Part shown: positions 27,301 to 40,300 of the stretch, piece by piece
Layout of the letters: every line of letters begins with the position of its first letter
How positions within the stretch are numbered: the stretch's first letter is position 1
Source of the DNA: Acanthococcus lagerstroemiae
Taxonomy: Eukaryota; Arthropoda; Insecta; Hemiptera; Eriococcidae
NCBI GenBank assembly: GCA_031841125.1
Contig: JAJSSI010000060.1
Coordinates: 10,477-74,476 of the forward strand
Direction: 5' to 3'
DNA length: 64,000 nucleotides
The notes under the pieces: model-generated
The model's database searches: none
Told to the model about the DNA's origin: nothing
The model's input: the letters and a program-made list of their open reading frames with translations, nothing else
Program-made: the position numbers and the translations under genes

Positions 27301-30300
27301 CTCCATACTATACATCATGCATTTTTTGGGGCGAAAAAATTTTCGGAGAGCTACGGCGTCGGGGCTGGTGCTAGTTAGTCAATTTTTCGAGACGAATTCG
27401 AATCCGTTGTCAAAATTGAGCTAGATTCATTTTTTGACCCAAGTTGATCAATTTTTCCAATTTTTCGAGGGTATCTCGGGAACGGAGGGTCGCCGTCAAA
27501 TTGCAACAGCGAATTCGAACTCAGCGTGAAAAATTGAGTAAGAAACACTCATTAATTCGAAATTTTTGATTTTCTCAAATTTTGAGAATTTCTCCATACT
27601 ATACATCATGCATTTTTTGGGGCGAAAAAATTTTCGGAGAGCTACGGCGTCGGGGCTGGTGCTAGTTAGTCAATTTTTCGAGACGAATTCGAATCCGTTG
27701 TCAAAATTGAGCTAGATTCATTTTTTGACCCAAGTTGATCAATTTTTCCAAATTTTTCGAGGGTATCTCGGGAACGGAGGGTCGCCGTCAAATTGCAACA
27801 GCGAATTCGAACTCAGCGTGAAAAATTGAGTAAGAAACACTCATTAATTCGAAATTTTTGATTTTCTCAAATTTTGAGAATTTCTCCATACTATACATCA
27901 TGCATTTTTTGGGGCGAAAAAATTTTCGGAGAGCTACGGCGTCGGGGCTGGTGCTAGTTAGTCAATTTTTCGAGACGAATTCGAATCCGTTGTCAAAATT
28001 GAGCTAGATTCATTTTTTGACCCAAGTTGATCAATTTTTCCAAATTTTTCGAGGGTATCTCGGGAACGGAGGGTCGCCGTCAAATTGCAACAGCGAATTC
28101 GAACTCAGCGTGAAAAATTGAGTAAGAAACACTCATTAATTCGAAATTTTTGATTTTCTCAAATTTTGAGAATTTCTCCATACTATACATCATGCATTTT
28201 TTGGGGCGAAAAAATTTTCGGAGAGCTACGGCGTCGGGGCTGGTGCTAGTTAGTCAATTTTTCGAGACGAATTCGAATCCGTTGTCAAAATTGAGCTAGA
28301 TTCATTTTTTGACCCAAGTTGATCAATTTTTCCAAATTTTTCGAGGGTATCTCGGGAACGGAGGGTCGCCGTCAAATTGCAACAGCGAATTCGAACTCAG
28401 CGTGAAAAATTGAGTAAGAAACACTCATTAATTCGAAATTTTTGATTTTCTCAAATTTTGAGAATTTCTCCATACTATACATCATGCATTTTTTGGGGCG
28501 AAAAAATTTTCGGAGAGCTACGGCGTCGGGGCTGGTGCTAGTTAGTCAATTTTTCGAGACGAATTCGAATCCGTTGTCAAAATTGAGCTAGATTCATTTT
28601 TTGACCCAAGTTGATCAATTTTTCCAAATTTTTCGAGGGTATCTCGGGAACGGAGGGTCGCCGTCAAATTGCAACAGCGAATTCGAACTCAGCGTGAAAA
28701 ATTGAGTAAGAAACACTCATTAATTCGAAATTTTTGATTTTCTCAAATTTTGAGAATTTCTCCATACTATACATCATGCATTTTTTGGGGCGAAAAAATT
28801 TTCGGAGAGCTACGGCGTCGGGGCTGGTGCTAGTTAGTCAATTTTTCGAGACGAATTCGAATCCGTTGTCAAAATTGAGCTAGATTCATTTTTTGACCCA
28901 AGTTGATCAATTCTTCCAACTTTTTCAGGGGTATCTCGGGAACGGAGGGTCGCCGCCAAATTGCAACAGCGAATTCGAACTCAGCGTGAAAAATTGAGTA
29001 AGAAACACTCATTAATTCGAAATTTTTGATTTTCTCAAATTTTGAGAATTTCTCCATACTATACATCATGCATTTTTTGGGGCGAAAAAATTTTCGGAGA
29101 GCTACGGCGTCGGGGCTGGTGCTAGTTAGTCAATTTTTCGAGACGAATTCGAATCCGTTGTCAAAATTGAGCTAGATTCATTTTTTGACCCAAGTTGATC
29201 AATTTTTCCAAATTTTTCGAGGGTATCTCGGGAACGGAGGGTCGCCGTCAAATTGCAACAGCGAATTCGAACTCAGCGTGAAAAATTGAGTAAGAAACAC
29301 TCATGAATTCGAAATTTTTGATTTTCTCAAATTTTGAGAATTTCTCCATACTATACATCATGCATTTTTTGGGGCGAAAAAATTTTCGGAGAGCTACGGC
29401 GTCGGGGCTGGTGCTAGTTAGTCAATTTTTCGAGACGAATTCGAATCCGTTGTCAAAATTGAGCTAGATTCATTTTTTGACCCAAGTTGATCAATTTTTC
29501 CAAATTTTTCGAGGGTATCTCGGGAACGGAGGGTCGCCGTCAAATTGCAACAGCGAATTCGAACTCAGCGTGAAAAATTGAGTAAGAAACACTCATTAAT
29601 TCGAAATTTTTGATTTTCTCAAATTTTGAGAATTTCTCCATACTATACATCATGCATTTTTTGGGGCGAAAAAATTTTCGGAGAGCTACGGCGTCGGGGC
29701 TGGTGCTAGTTAGTCAATTTTTCGAGACGAATTCGAATCCGTTGTCAAAATTGAGCTAGATTCATTTTTTGACCCAAGTTGATCAATTTTTCCAAATTTT
29801 TCGAGGGTATCTCGGGAACGGAGGGTCGCCGTCAAATTGCAACAGCGAATTCGAACTCAGCGTGAAAAATTGAGTAAGAAACACTCATTAATTCGAAATT
29901 TTTGATTTTCTCAAATTTTGAGAATTTCTCCATACTATACATCATGCATTTTTTGGGGCGAAAAAATTTTCGGAGAGCTACGGCGTCGGGGCTGGTGCTA
30001 GTTAGTCAATTTTTCGAGACGAATTCGAATCCGTTGTCAAAATTGAGCTAGATTCATTTTTTGACCCAAGTTGATCAATTTTTCCAAATTTTTCGAGGGT
30101 ATCTCGGGAACGGAGGGTCGCCGTCAAATTGCAACAGCGAATTCGAACTCAGCGTGAAAAATTGAGTAAGAAACACTCATTAATTCGAAATTTTTGATTT
30201 TCTCAAATTTTGAGAATTTCTCCATACTATACATCATGCATTTTTTGGGGCGAAAAAATTTTCGGAGAGCTACGGCGTCGGGGCTGGTGCTAGTTAGTCA

Positions 30301-31322
30301 ATTTTTCGAGACGAATTCGAATCCGTTGTCAAAATTGAGCTAGATTCATTTTTTGACCCAAGTTGATCAATTTTTCCAAATTTTTCGAGGGTATCTCGGG
30401 AACGGAGGGTCGCCGTCAAATTGCAACAGCGAATTCGAACTCAGCGTGAAAAATTGAGTAAGAAACACTCATTAATTCGAAATTTTTGATTTTCTCAAAT
30501 TTTGAGAATTTCTCCATACTATACATCATGCATTTTTTGGGGCGAAAAAATTTTCGGAGAGCTACGGCGTCGGGGCTGGTGCTAGTTAGTCAATTTTTCG
30601 AGACGAATTCGAATCCGTTGTCAAAATTGAGCTAGATTCATTTTTTGACCCAAGTTGATCAATTTTTCCAAATTTTTCGAGGGTATCTCGGGAACGGAGG
30701 GTCGCCGTCAAATTGCAACAGCGAATTCGAACTCAGCGTGAAAAATTGAGTAAGAAACACTCATTAATTCGAAATTTTTGATTTTCTCAAATTTTGAGAA
30801 TTTCTCCATACTATACATCATGCATTTTTTGGGGCGAAAAAATTTTCGGAGAGCTACGGCGTCGGGGCTGGTGCTAGTTAGTCAATTTTTCGAGACGAAT
30901 TCGAATCCGTTGTCAAAATTGAGCTAGATTCATTTTTTGACCCAAGTTGATCAATTTTTCCAAATTTTTCGAGGGTATCTCGGGAACGGAGGGTCGCCGT
31001 CAAATTGCAACAGCGAATTCGAACTCAGCGTGAAAAATTGAGTAAGAAACACTCATTAATTCGAAATTTTTGATTTTCTCAAATTTTGAGAATTTCTCCA
31101 TACTATACATCATGCATTTTTTGGGGCGAAAAAATTTTCGGAGAGCTACGGCGTCGGGGCTGGTGCTAGTTAGTCAATTTTTCGAGACGAATTCGAATCC
31201 GTTGTCAAAATTGAGCTAGATTCATTTTTTGACCCAAGTTGATCAATTTTTCCAAATTTTTCGAGGGTATCTCGGGAACGGAGGGTCGCCGTCAAATTGC
31301 AACAGCGAATTCGAACTCAGCG
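24317..31322. repeat. Homogenised class A core of the array
   Basis: The segment has 24 complete units, nearly all 292 bp class A. The exceptions are class B at 24609, 26361 and 28695, and one unit with a 1 bp loss (27236-27526). The 'catgaattcg' allele occurs at 25193, 25485, 26944 and 29279. Units 29571-31322 (six in a row) show no differences by eye. Such uniformity indicates recent amplification or efficient conversion; that is inference. Confidence 0.88.
29571..29862. repeat. Reference class A monomer (292 bp) with mapped internal motifs
   Basis: This is a representative consensus unit. It contains a dyad 'ttctcaaa-t-tttgagaa' at 29616-29632, ATGCAT at 29652-29657, and a second dyad 'cgaaaaaattttcg' (6 bp arms, AA centre) at 29667-29680. 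The palindrome CGAATTCG occurs at 29728-29735 and again at 29846-29853, and TTGATCAA lies at 29779-29786. A cluster of G runs (3, 3, 2 and 3 G) spans 29805-29825. EcoRI-type GAATTC sites at 29729 and 29847 are 118 bp apart and predict alternating 118 and 174 bp fragments across the array. Variation among copies is concentrated at positions equivalent to about 29741-29845. Confidence 0.9.
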
Positions 31323-34300
31323 TGAAAAATTGAGTAAGAAACACTCATTAATTCGAAATTTTTGATTTTCTCAAATTTTGAGAATTTCTCCATACTATAC
31401 ATCATGCATTTTTTGGGGCGAAAAAATTTTCGGAGAGCTACGGCGTCGGGGCTGGTGCTAGTTAGTCAATTTTTCGAGACGAATTCGAATCCGTTGTCAA
31501 AATTGAGCTAGAGTCATTTTTTGACCCAAGTTGATCAATTCTTCCAACTTTTTCAGGGGTATCTCGGGAACGGAGGGTCGCCGCCAAATTGCAACAACGA
31601 ATTCGAACTCAGCGTGAAAAATTGAGTAAGAAACACTCATTAATTCGAAATTTTTGATTTTCTCAAATTTTGAGAATTTCTCCATACTATACATCATGCA
31701 TTTTTTGGGGCGAAAAAATTTTCGGAGAGCTACGGCGTCGGGGCTGGTGCTAGTTAGTCAATTTTTCGAGACGAATTCGAATCCGTTGTCAAAATTGAGC
31801 TAGATTCATTTTTTGACCCAAATTGATCAATTTTTCCAACTTTTTCGGGAACGGAGGGTCGCCGCCAAATTGCAACAGCGAATTCGAACTCAGCGTGAAA
31901 AATTGAGTAAGAAACACTCATTAATTCGAAATTTTTGATTTTCTCAAATTTTGAGAATTTCTCCATACTATACATCATGCATTTTTTGGGGCGAAAAAAT
32001 TTTCGGAGAGCTACGGCGTCGGGGCTGGTGCTAGTTAGTCAATTTTTCGAGACGAATTCGAATCCGTTGTCAAAATTGAGCTAGAGTCATTTTTTGACCC
32101 AAATTGATCAATTCTTCCAACTTTTTCAGGGTATCTCGGGAACGGAGGGTCGCCGCCAAATTGCAACAACGAATTCGAACTCAGCGTGAAAAATTGAGTA
32201 AGAAACACTCATTAATTCGAAATTTTTGATTTTCTCAAATTTTGAGAATTTCTCCATACTATACATCATGCATTTTTTGGGGCGAAAAAATTTTCGGAGA
32301 GCTACGGCGTCGGGGCTGGTGCTAGTTAGTCAATTTTTCGAGACGAATTCGAATCCGTTGTCAAAATTGAGCTAGATTCATTTTTTGACCCAAGTTGATC
32401 AATTTTTCCAAATTTTTCGAGGGTATCTCGGGAACGGAGGGTCGCCGTCAAATTGCAACAGCGAATTCGAACTCAGCGTGAAAAATTGAGTAAGAAACAC
32501 TCATTAATTCGAAATTTTTGATTTTCTCAAATTTTGAGAATTTCTCCATACTATACATCATGCATTTTTTGGGGCGAAAAAATTTTCGGAGAGCTACGGC
32601 GTCGGGGCTGGTGCTAGTTAGTCAATTTTTCGAGACGAATTCGAATCCGTTGTCAAAATTGAGCTAGATTCATTTTTTGACCCAAGTTGATCAATTTTTC
32701 CAAATTTTTCGAGGGTATCTCGGGAACGGAGGGTCGCCGCCAAATTGCAACAGCGAATTCGAACTCAGCGTGAAAAATTGAGTAAGAAACACTCATTAAT
32801 TCGAAATTTTTGATTTTCTCAAATTTTGAGAATTTCTCCATACTATACATCATGCATTTTTTGGGGCGAAAAAATTTTCGGAGAGCTACGGCGTCGGGGC
32901 TGGTGCTAGTTAGTCAATTTTTCGAGACGAATTCGAATCCGTTGTCAAAATTGAGCTAGATTCATTTTTTGACCCAAGTTGATCAATTTTTCCAAATTTT
33001 TCGAGGGTATCTCGGGAACGGAGGGTCGCCGTCAAATTGCAACAGCGAATTCGAACTCAGCGTGAAAAATTGAGTAAGAAACACTCATTAATTCGAAATT
33101 TTTGATTTTCTCAAATTTTGAGAATTTCTCCATACTATACATCATGCATTTTTTGGGGCGAAAAAATTTTCGGAGAGCTACGGCGTCGGGGCTGGTGCTA
33201 GTTAGTCAATTTTTCGAGACGAATTCGAATCCGTTGTCAAAATTGAGCTAGATTCATTTTTTGACCCAAGTTGATCAATTTTTCCAACTTTTTCAGGGTA
33301 TCTCGGGAACGGAGGGTCGCCGCCAAATTGCAACAACGAATTCGAACTCAGCGTGAAAAATTGAGTAAGAAACACTCATTAATTCGAAATTTTTGATTTT
33401 CTCAAATTTTGAGAATTTCTCCATACTATACATCATGCATTTTTTGGGGCGAAAAAATTTTCGGAGAGCTACGGCGTCGGGGCTGGTGCTAGTTAGTCAA
33501 TTTTTCGAGACGAATTCGAATCCGTTGTCAAAATTGAGCTAGATTCATTTTTTGACCCAAGTTGATCAATTTTTCCAAATTTTTCGAGGGTATCTCGGGA
33601 ACGGAGGGTCGCCGTCAAATTGCAACAGCGAATTCGAACTCAGCGTGAAAAATTGAGTAAGAAACACTCATTAATTCGAAATTTTTGATTTTCTCAAATT
33701 TTGAGAATTTCTCCATACTATACATCATGCATTTTTTGGGGCGAAAAAATTTTCGGAGAGCTACGGCGTCGGGGCTGGTGCTAGTTAGTCAATTTTTCGA
33801 GACGAATTCGAATCCGTTGTCAAAATTGAGCTAGATTCATTTTTTGACCCAAGTTGATCAATTTTTCCAAATTTTTCGAGGGTATCTCGGGAACGGAGGG
33901 TCGCCGTCAAATTGCAACAGCGAATTCGAACTCAGCGTGAAAAATTGAGTAAGAAACACTCATGAATTCGAAATTTTTGATTTTCTCAAATTTTGAGAAT
34001 TTCTCCATACTATACATCATGCATTTTTTGGGGCGAAAAAATTTTCGGAGAGCTACGGCGTCGGGGCTGGTGCTAGTTAGTCAATTTTTCGAGACGAATT
34101 CGAATCCGTTGTCAAAATTGAGCTAGATTCATTTTTTGACCCAAGTTGATCAATTTTTCCAAATTTTTCGAGGGTATCTCGGGAACGGAGGGTCGCCGTC
34201 AAATTGCAACAGCGAATTCGAACTCAGCGTGAAAAATTGAGTAAGAAACACTCATTAATTCGAAATTTTTGATTTTCTCAAATTTTGAGAATTTCTCCAT

Positions 34301-37300
34301 ACTATACATCATGCATTTTTTGGGGCGAAAAAATTTTCGGAGAGCTACGGCGTCGGGGCTGGTGCTAGTTAGTCAATTTTTCGAGACGAATTCGAATCCG
34401 TTGTCAAAATTGAGCTAGATTCATTTTTTGACCCAAGTTGATCAATTTTTCCAAATTTTTCGAGGGTATCTCGGGAACGGAGGGTCGCCGTCAAATTGCA
34501 ACAGCGAATTCGAACTCAGCGTGAAAAATTGAGTAAGAAACACTCATTAATTCGAAATTTTTGATTTTCTCAAATTTTGAGAATTTCTCCATACTATACA
34601 TCATGCATTTTTTGGGGCGAAAAAATTTTCGGAGAGCTACGGCGTCGGGGCTGGTGCTAGTTAGTCAATTTTTCGAGACGAATTCGAATCCGTTGTCAAA
34701 ATTGAGCTAGATTCATTTTTTGACCCAAGTTGATCAATTTTTCCAAATTTTTCGAGGGTATCTCGGGAACGGAGGGTCGCCGTCAAATTGCAACAGCGAA
34801 TTCGAACTCAGCGTGAAAAATTGAGTAAGAAACACTCATTAATTCGAAATTTTTGATTTTCTCAAATTTTGAGAATTTCTCCATACTATACATCATGCAT
34901 TTTTTGGGGCGAAAAAATTTTCGGAGAGCTACGGCGTCGGGGCTGGTGCTAGTTAGTCAATTTTTCGAGACGAATTCGAATCCGTTGTCAAAATTGAGCT
35001 AGATTCATTTTTTGACCCAAGTTGATCAATTTTTCCAAATTTTTCGAGGGTATCTCGGGAACGGAGGGTCGCCGTCAAATTGCAACAGCGAATTCGAACT
35101 CAGCGTGAAAAATTGAGTAAGAAACACTCATTAATTCGAAATTTTTGATTTTCTCAAATTTTGAGAATTTCTCCATACTATACATCATGCATTTTTTGGG
35201 GCGAAAAAATTTTCGGAGAGCTACGGCGTCGGGGCTGGTGCTAGTTAGTCAATTTTTCGAGACGAATTCGAATCCGTTGTCAAAATTGAGCTAGATTCAT
35301 TTTTTGACCCAAGTTGATCAATTTTCCAACTTTTTCAGGGTATCTCGGGAACGGAGGGTCGCCGCCAAATTGCAACAACGAATTCGAACTCAGCGTGAAA
35401 AATTGAGTAAGAAACACTCATTAATTCGAAATTTTTGATTTTCTCAAATTTTGAAAATTTCTCCATACTATACATCATGCATTTTTTGGGGCGAAAAAAT
35501 TTTCGGAGAGCTACGGCCTCGGGGCTGGTGCTAATTAATCAATTTTTCGAGACGAATTCGAATCCGTTGTCAAAATTGAGCTAGATTCATTTTTGACCCA
35601 ATTGATCAATTCTTCCAACTTTTTCAGGGTATCTCGGGAACGGAGGGTCGCCGCCAAGTTGCAACAACGAATTCGAACTCAGCGTGAAAAATTGAGTAAG
35701 AAACACTCATTAATTCGAAATTTTTGATTTTCTCAAATTTTGAGAATTTCTCCATACTATACATCATGCATTTTTTGGGGCGAAAAAATTTTCGGAGAGC
35801 TACGGCGTCGGGGCTGGTGCTAGTTAGTCAATTTTTCGAGACGAATTCGAATCCGTTGTCAAAATTGAGCTAGATTCATTTTTTGACCCAAGTTGATCAA
35901 TTTTTCCAAATTTTTCGAGGGTATCTCGGGAACGGAGGGTCGCCGTCAAATTGCAACAGCGAATTCGAACTCAGCGTGAAAAATTGAGTAAGAAACACTC
36001 ATTAATTCGAAATTTTTGATTTTCTCAAATTTTGAGAATTTCTCCATACTATACATCATGCATTTTTTGGGGCGAAAAAATTTTCGGAGAGCTACGGCGT
36101 CGGGGCTGGTGCTAGTTAGTCAATTTTTCGAGACGAATTCGAATCCGTTGTCAAAATTGAGCTAGATTCATTTTTTGACCCAAGTTGATCAATTTTCCAA
36201 CTTTTTCAGGGTATCTCGGGAACGGAGGGTCGCCGCCAAATTGCAACAGCGAATTCGAACTCAGCGTGAAAAATTGAGTAAGAAACACTCATTAATTCGA
36301 AATTTTTGATTTTCTCAAATTTTGAGAATTTCTCCATACTATACATCATGCATTTTTTGGGGCGAAAAAATTTTCGGAGAGCTACGGCGTCGGGGCTGGT
36401 GCTAGTTAGTCAATTTTTCGAGACGAATTCGAATCCGTTGTCAAAATTGAGCTAGATTCATTTTTTGACCCAATTGATCAATTTTTCCAACTTTTTCAGG
36501 GTATCTCGGGAACGGAGGGTCGCCGCCAAATTGCAACAGCGAATTCGAACTCAGCGTGAAAAATTGAGTAAGAAACACTCATTAATTCGAAATTTTTGAT
36601 TTTCTCAAATTTTGAGAATTTCTCCATACTATACATCATGCATTTTTTGGGGCGAAAAAATTTTCGGAGAGCTACGGCGTCGGGGCTGGTGCTAGTTAGT
36701 CAATTTTTCGAGACGAATTCGAATCCGTTGTCAAAATTGAGCTAGATTCATTTTTTGACCCAAGTTGATCAATTTTTCCAAATTTTTCGAGGGTATCTCG
36801 GGAACGGAGGGTCGCCGTCAAATTGCAACAGCGAATTCGAACTCAGCGTGAAAAATTGAGTAAGAAACACTCATTAATTCGAAATTTTTGATTTTCTCAA
36901 ATTTTGAGAATTTCTCCATACTATACATCATGCATTTTTTGGGGCGAAAAAATTTTCGGAGAGCTACGGCGTCGGGGCTGGTGCTAGTTAGTCAATTTTT
37001 CGAGACGAATTCGAATCCGTTGTCAAAATTGAGCTAGATTCATTTTTTGACCCAAGTTGATCAATTTTTCCAACTTTTTCAGGGTATCTCGGGAACGGAG
37101 GGTCGCCGCCAAATTGCAACAGCGAATTCGAACTCAGCGTGAAAAATTGAGTAAGAAACACTCATTAATTCGAAATTTTTGATTTTCTCAAATTTTGAGA
37201 ATTTCTCCATACTATACATCATGCATTTTTTGGGGCGAAAAAATTTTCGGAGAGCTACGGCGTCGGGGCTGGTGCTAGTTAGTCAATTTTTCGAGACGAA

Positions 37301-40300
37301 TTCGAATCCGTTGTCAAAATTGAGCTAGATTCATTTTTTGACCCAAATTGATCAATTCTTCCAACTTTTTCGAGGGTATCTCGGGAACGGAGGGTCGCCG
37401 CCAAATTGCAACAGCGAATTCGAACTCAGCGTGAAAAATTGAGTAAGAAACACTCATTAATTCGAAATTTTTGATTTTCTCAAATTTTGAGAATTTCTCC
37501 ATACTATACATCATGCATTTTTTGGGGCGAAAAAATTTTCGGAGAGCTACGGCGTCGGGGCTGGTGCTAGTTAGTCAATTTTTCGAGACGAATTCGAATC
37601 CGTTGTCAAAATTGAGCTAGATTCATTTTTTGACCCAAGTTGATCAATTCTTCCAACTTTTTCAGGGGTATCTCGGGAACGGAGGGTCGCCGCCAAATTG
37701 CAACAGCGAATTCGAACTCAGCGTGAAAAATTGAGTAAGAAACACTCATTAATTCGAAATTTTTGATTTTCTCAAATTTTGAGAATTTCTCCATACTATA
37801 CATCATGCATTTTTTGGGGCGAAAAAATTTTCGGAGAGCTACGGCGTCGGGGCTGGTGCTAGTTAGTCAATTTTTCGAGACGAATTCGAATCCGTTGTCA
37901 AAATTGAGCTAGATTCATTTTTTGACCCAAGTTGATCAATTTTTCCAAATTTTTCGAGGGTATCTCGGGAACGGAGGGTCGCCGTCAAATTGCAACAGCG
38001 AATTCGAACTCAGCGTGAAAAATTGAGTAAGAAACACTCATTAATTCGAAATTTTTGATTTTCTCAAATTTTGAGAATTTCTCCATACTATACATCATGC
38101 ATTTTTTGGGGCGAAAAAATTTTCGGAGAGCTACGGCGTCGGGGCTGGTGCTAGTTAGTCAATTTTTCGAGACGAATTCGAATCCGTTGTCAAAATTGAG
38201 CTAGATTCATTTTTTGACCCAAGTTGATCAATTTTTCCAAATTTTTCGAGGGTATCTCGGGAACGGAGGGTCGCCGTCAAATTGCAACAGCGAATTCGAA
38301 CTCAGCGTGAAAAATTGAGTAAGAAACACTCATTAATTCGAAATTTTTGATTTTCTCAAATTTTGAGAATTTCTCCATACTATACATCATGCATTTTTTG
38401 GGGCGAAAAAATTTTCGGAGAGCTACGGCGTCGGGGCTGGTGCTAGTTAGTCAATTTTTCGAGACGAATTCGAATCCGTTGTCAAAATTGAGCTAGATTC
38501 ATTTTTTGACCCAAGTTGATCAATTTTTCCAAATTTTTCGAGGGTATCTCGGGAACGGAGGGTCGCCGTCAAATTGCAACAGCGAATTCGAACTCAGCGT
38601 GAAAAATTGAGTAAGAAACACTCATTAATTCGAAATTTTTGATTTTCTCAAATTTTGAGAATTTCTCCATACTATACATCATGCATTTTTTGGGGCGAAA
38701 AAATTTTCGGAGAGCTACGGCGTCGGGGCTGGTGCTAGTTAGTCAATTTTTCGAGACGAATTCGAATCCGTTGTCAAAATTGAGCTAGATTCATTTTTTG
38801 ACCCAAGTTGATCAATTTTTCCAAATTTTTCGAGGGTATCTCGGGAACGGAGGGTCGCCGTCAAATTGCAACAGCGAATTCGAACTCAGCGTGAAAAATT
38901 GAGTAAGAAACACTCATTAATTCGAAATTTTTGATTTTCTCAAATTTTGAGAATTTCTCCATACTATACATCATGCATTTTTTGGGGCGAAAAAATTTTC
39001 GGAGAGCTACGGCGTCGGGGCTGGTGCTAGTTAGTCAATTTTTCGAGACGAATTCGAATCCGTTGTCAAAATTGAGCTAGATTCATTTTTTGACCCAAGT
39101 TGATCAATTTTTCCAACTTTTTCGGGGTATCTCGGGAACGGAGGGTCGCCGCCAAATTGCAACAGCGAATTCGAACTCAGCGTGAAAAATTGAGTAAGAA
39201 ACACTCATTAATTCGAAATTTTTGATTTTCTCAAATTTTGAGAATTTCTCCATACTATACATCATGCATTTTTTGGGGCGAAAAAATTTTCGGAGAGCTA
39301 CGGCGTCGGGGCTGGTGCTAGTTAGTCAATTTTTCGAGACGAATTCGAATCCGTTGTCAAAATTGAGCTAGATTCATTTTTTGACCCAAGTTGATCAATT
39401 CTTCCAACTTTTTCAGGGTATCTCGGGAACGGAGGGTCGCCGCCAAGTTGCAACAGCGAATTCGAACTCAGCGTGAAAAATTGAGTAAGAAACACTCATT
39501 AATTCGAAATTTTTGATTTTCTCAAATTTTGAGAATTTCTCCATACTATACATCATGCATTTTTTGGGGCGAAAAAATTTTCGGAGAGCTACGGCGTCGG
39601 GGCTGGTGCTAGTTAGTCAATTTTTCGAGACGAATTCGAATCCGTTGTCAAAATTGAGCTAGATTCATTTTTTGACCCAATTGATCAATTTTTCCAACTT
39701 TTTCAGGGGTATCTCGGGAACGGAGGGTCGCCGCCAAATTGCAACAGCGAATTCGAACTCAGCGTGAAAAATTGAGTAAGAAACACTCATTAATTCGAAA
39801 TTTTTGATTTTCTCAAATTTTGAGAATTTCTCCATACTATACATCATGCATTTTTTGGGGCGAAAAAATTTTCGGAGAGCTACGGCGTCGGGGCTGGTGC
39901 TAGTTAGTCAATTTTTCGAGACGAATTCGAATCCGTTGTCAAAATTGAGCTAGATTCATTTTTTGACCCAAGTTGATCAATTTTTCCAAATTTTTCGAGG
40001 GTATCTCGGGAACGGAGGGTCGCCGTCAAATTGCAACAGCGAATTCGAACTCAGCGTGAAAAATTGAGTAAGAAACACTCATTAATTCGAAATTTTTGAT
40101 TTTCTCAAATTTTGAGAATTTCTCCATACTATACATCATGCATTTTTTGGGGCGAAAAAATTTTCGGAGAGCTACGGCGTCGGGGCTGGTGCTAGTTAGT
40201 CAATTTTTCGAGACGAATTCGAATCCGTTGTCAAAATTGAGCTAGATTCATTTTTTGACCCAAGTTGATCAATTTTTCCAAATTTTTCGAGGGTATCTCG

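Noticed and set aside
28915..28932. 3' splice acceptor 'aactttttcag|ggg' in class B units
   Set aside because: It resembles the TTTTCAG acceptor of nematodes, but class A replaces it with 'tttttcgaggg'. No exon or donor can be supported, and low-complexity T-rich sequence gives such matches by chance.
29667..29680. Intrinsic (rho-independent) terminator from the dyad 'cgaaaaaattttcg'
   Set aside because: The stem is short and A/T rich with no G/C core and no following T run. The context is a eukaryotic satellite with no gene upstream.
29667..29819. CENP-B box (TTCG, 7 nt with central A, CGGG)
   Set aside because: The nearest candidates fail. 'ttcggagagctacgg' (29677-29691) has G at the required A and ACGG at the end. 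'ttcgagggtatctcggg' (29800-29816) has 9 nt, not 7, between TTCG and CGGG.
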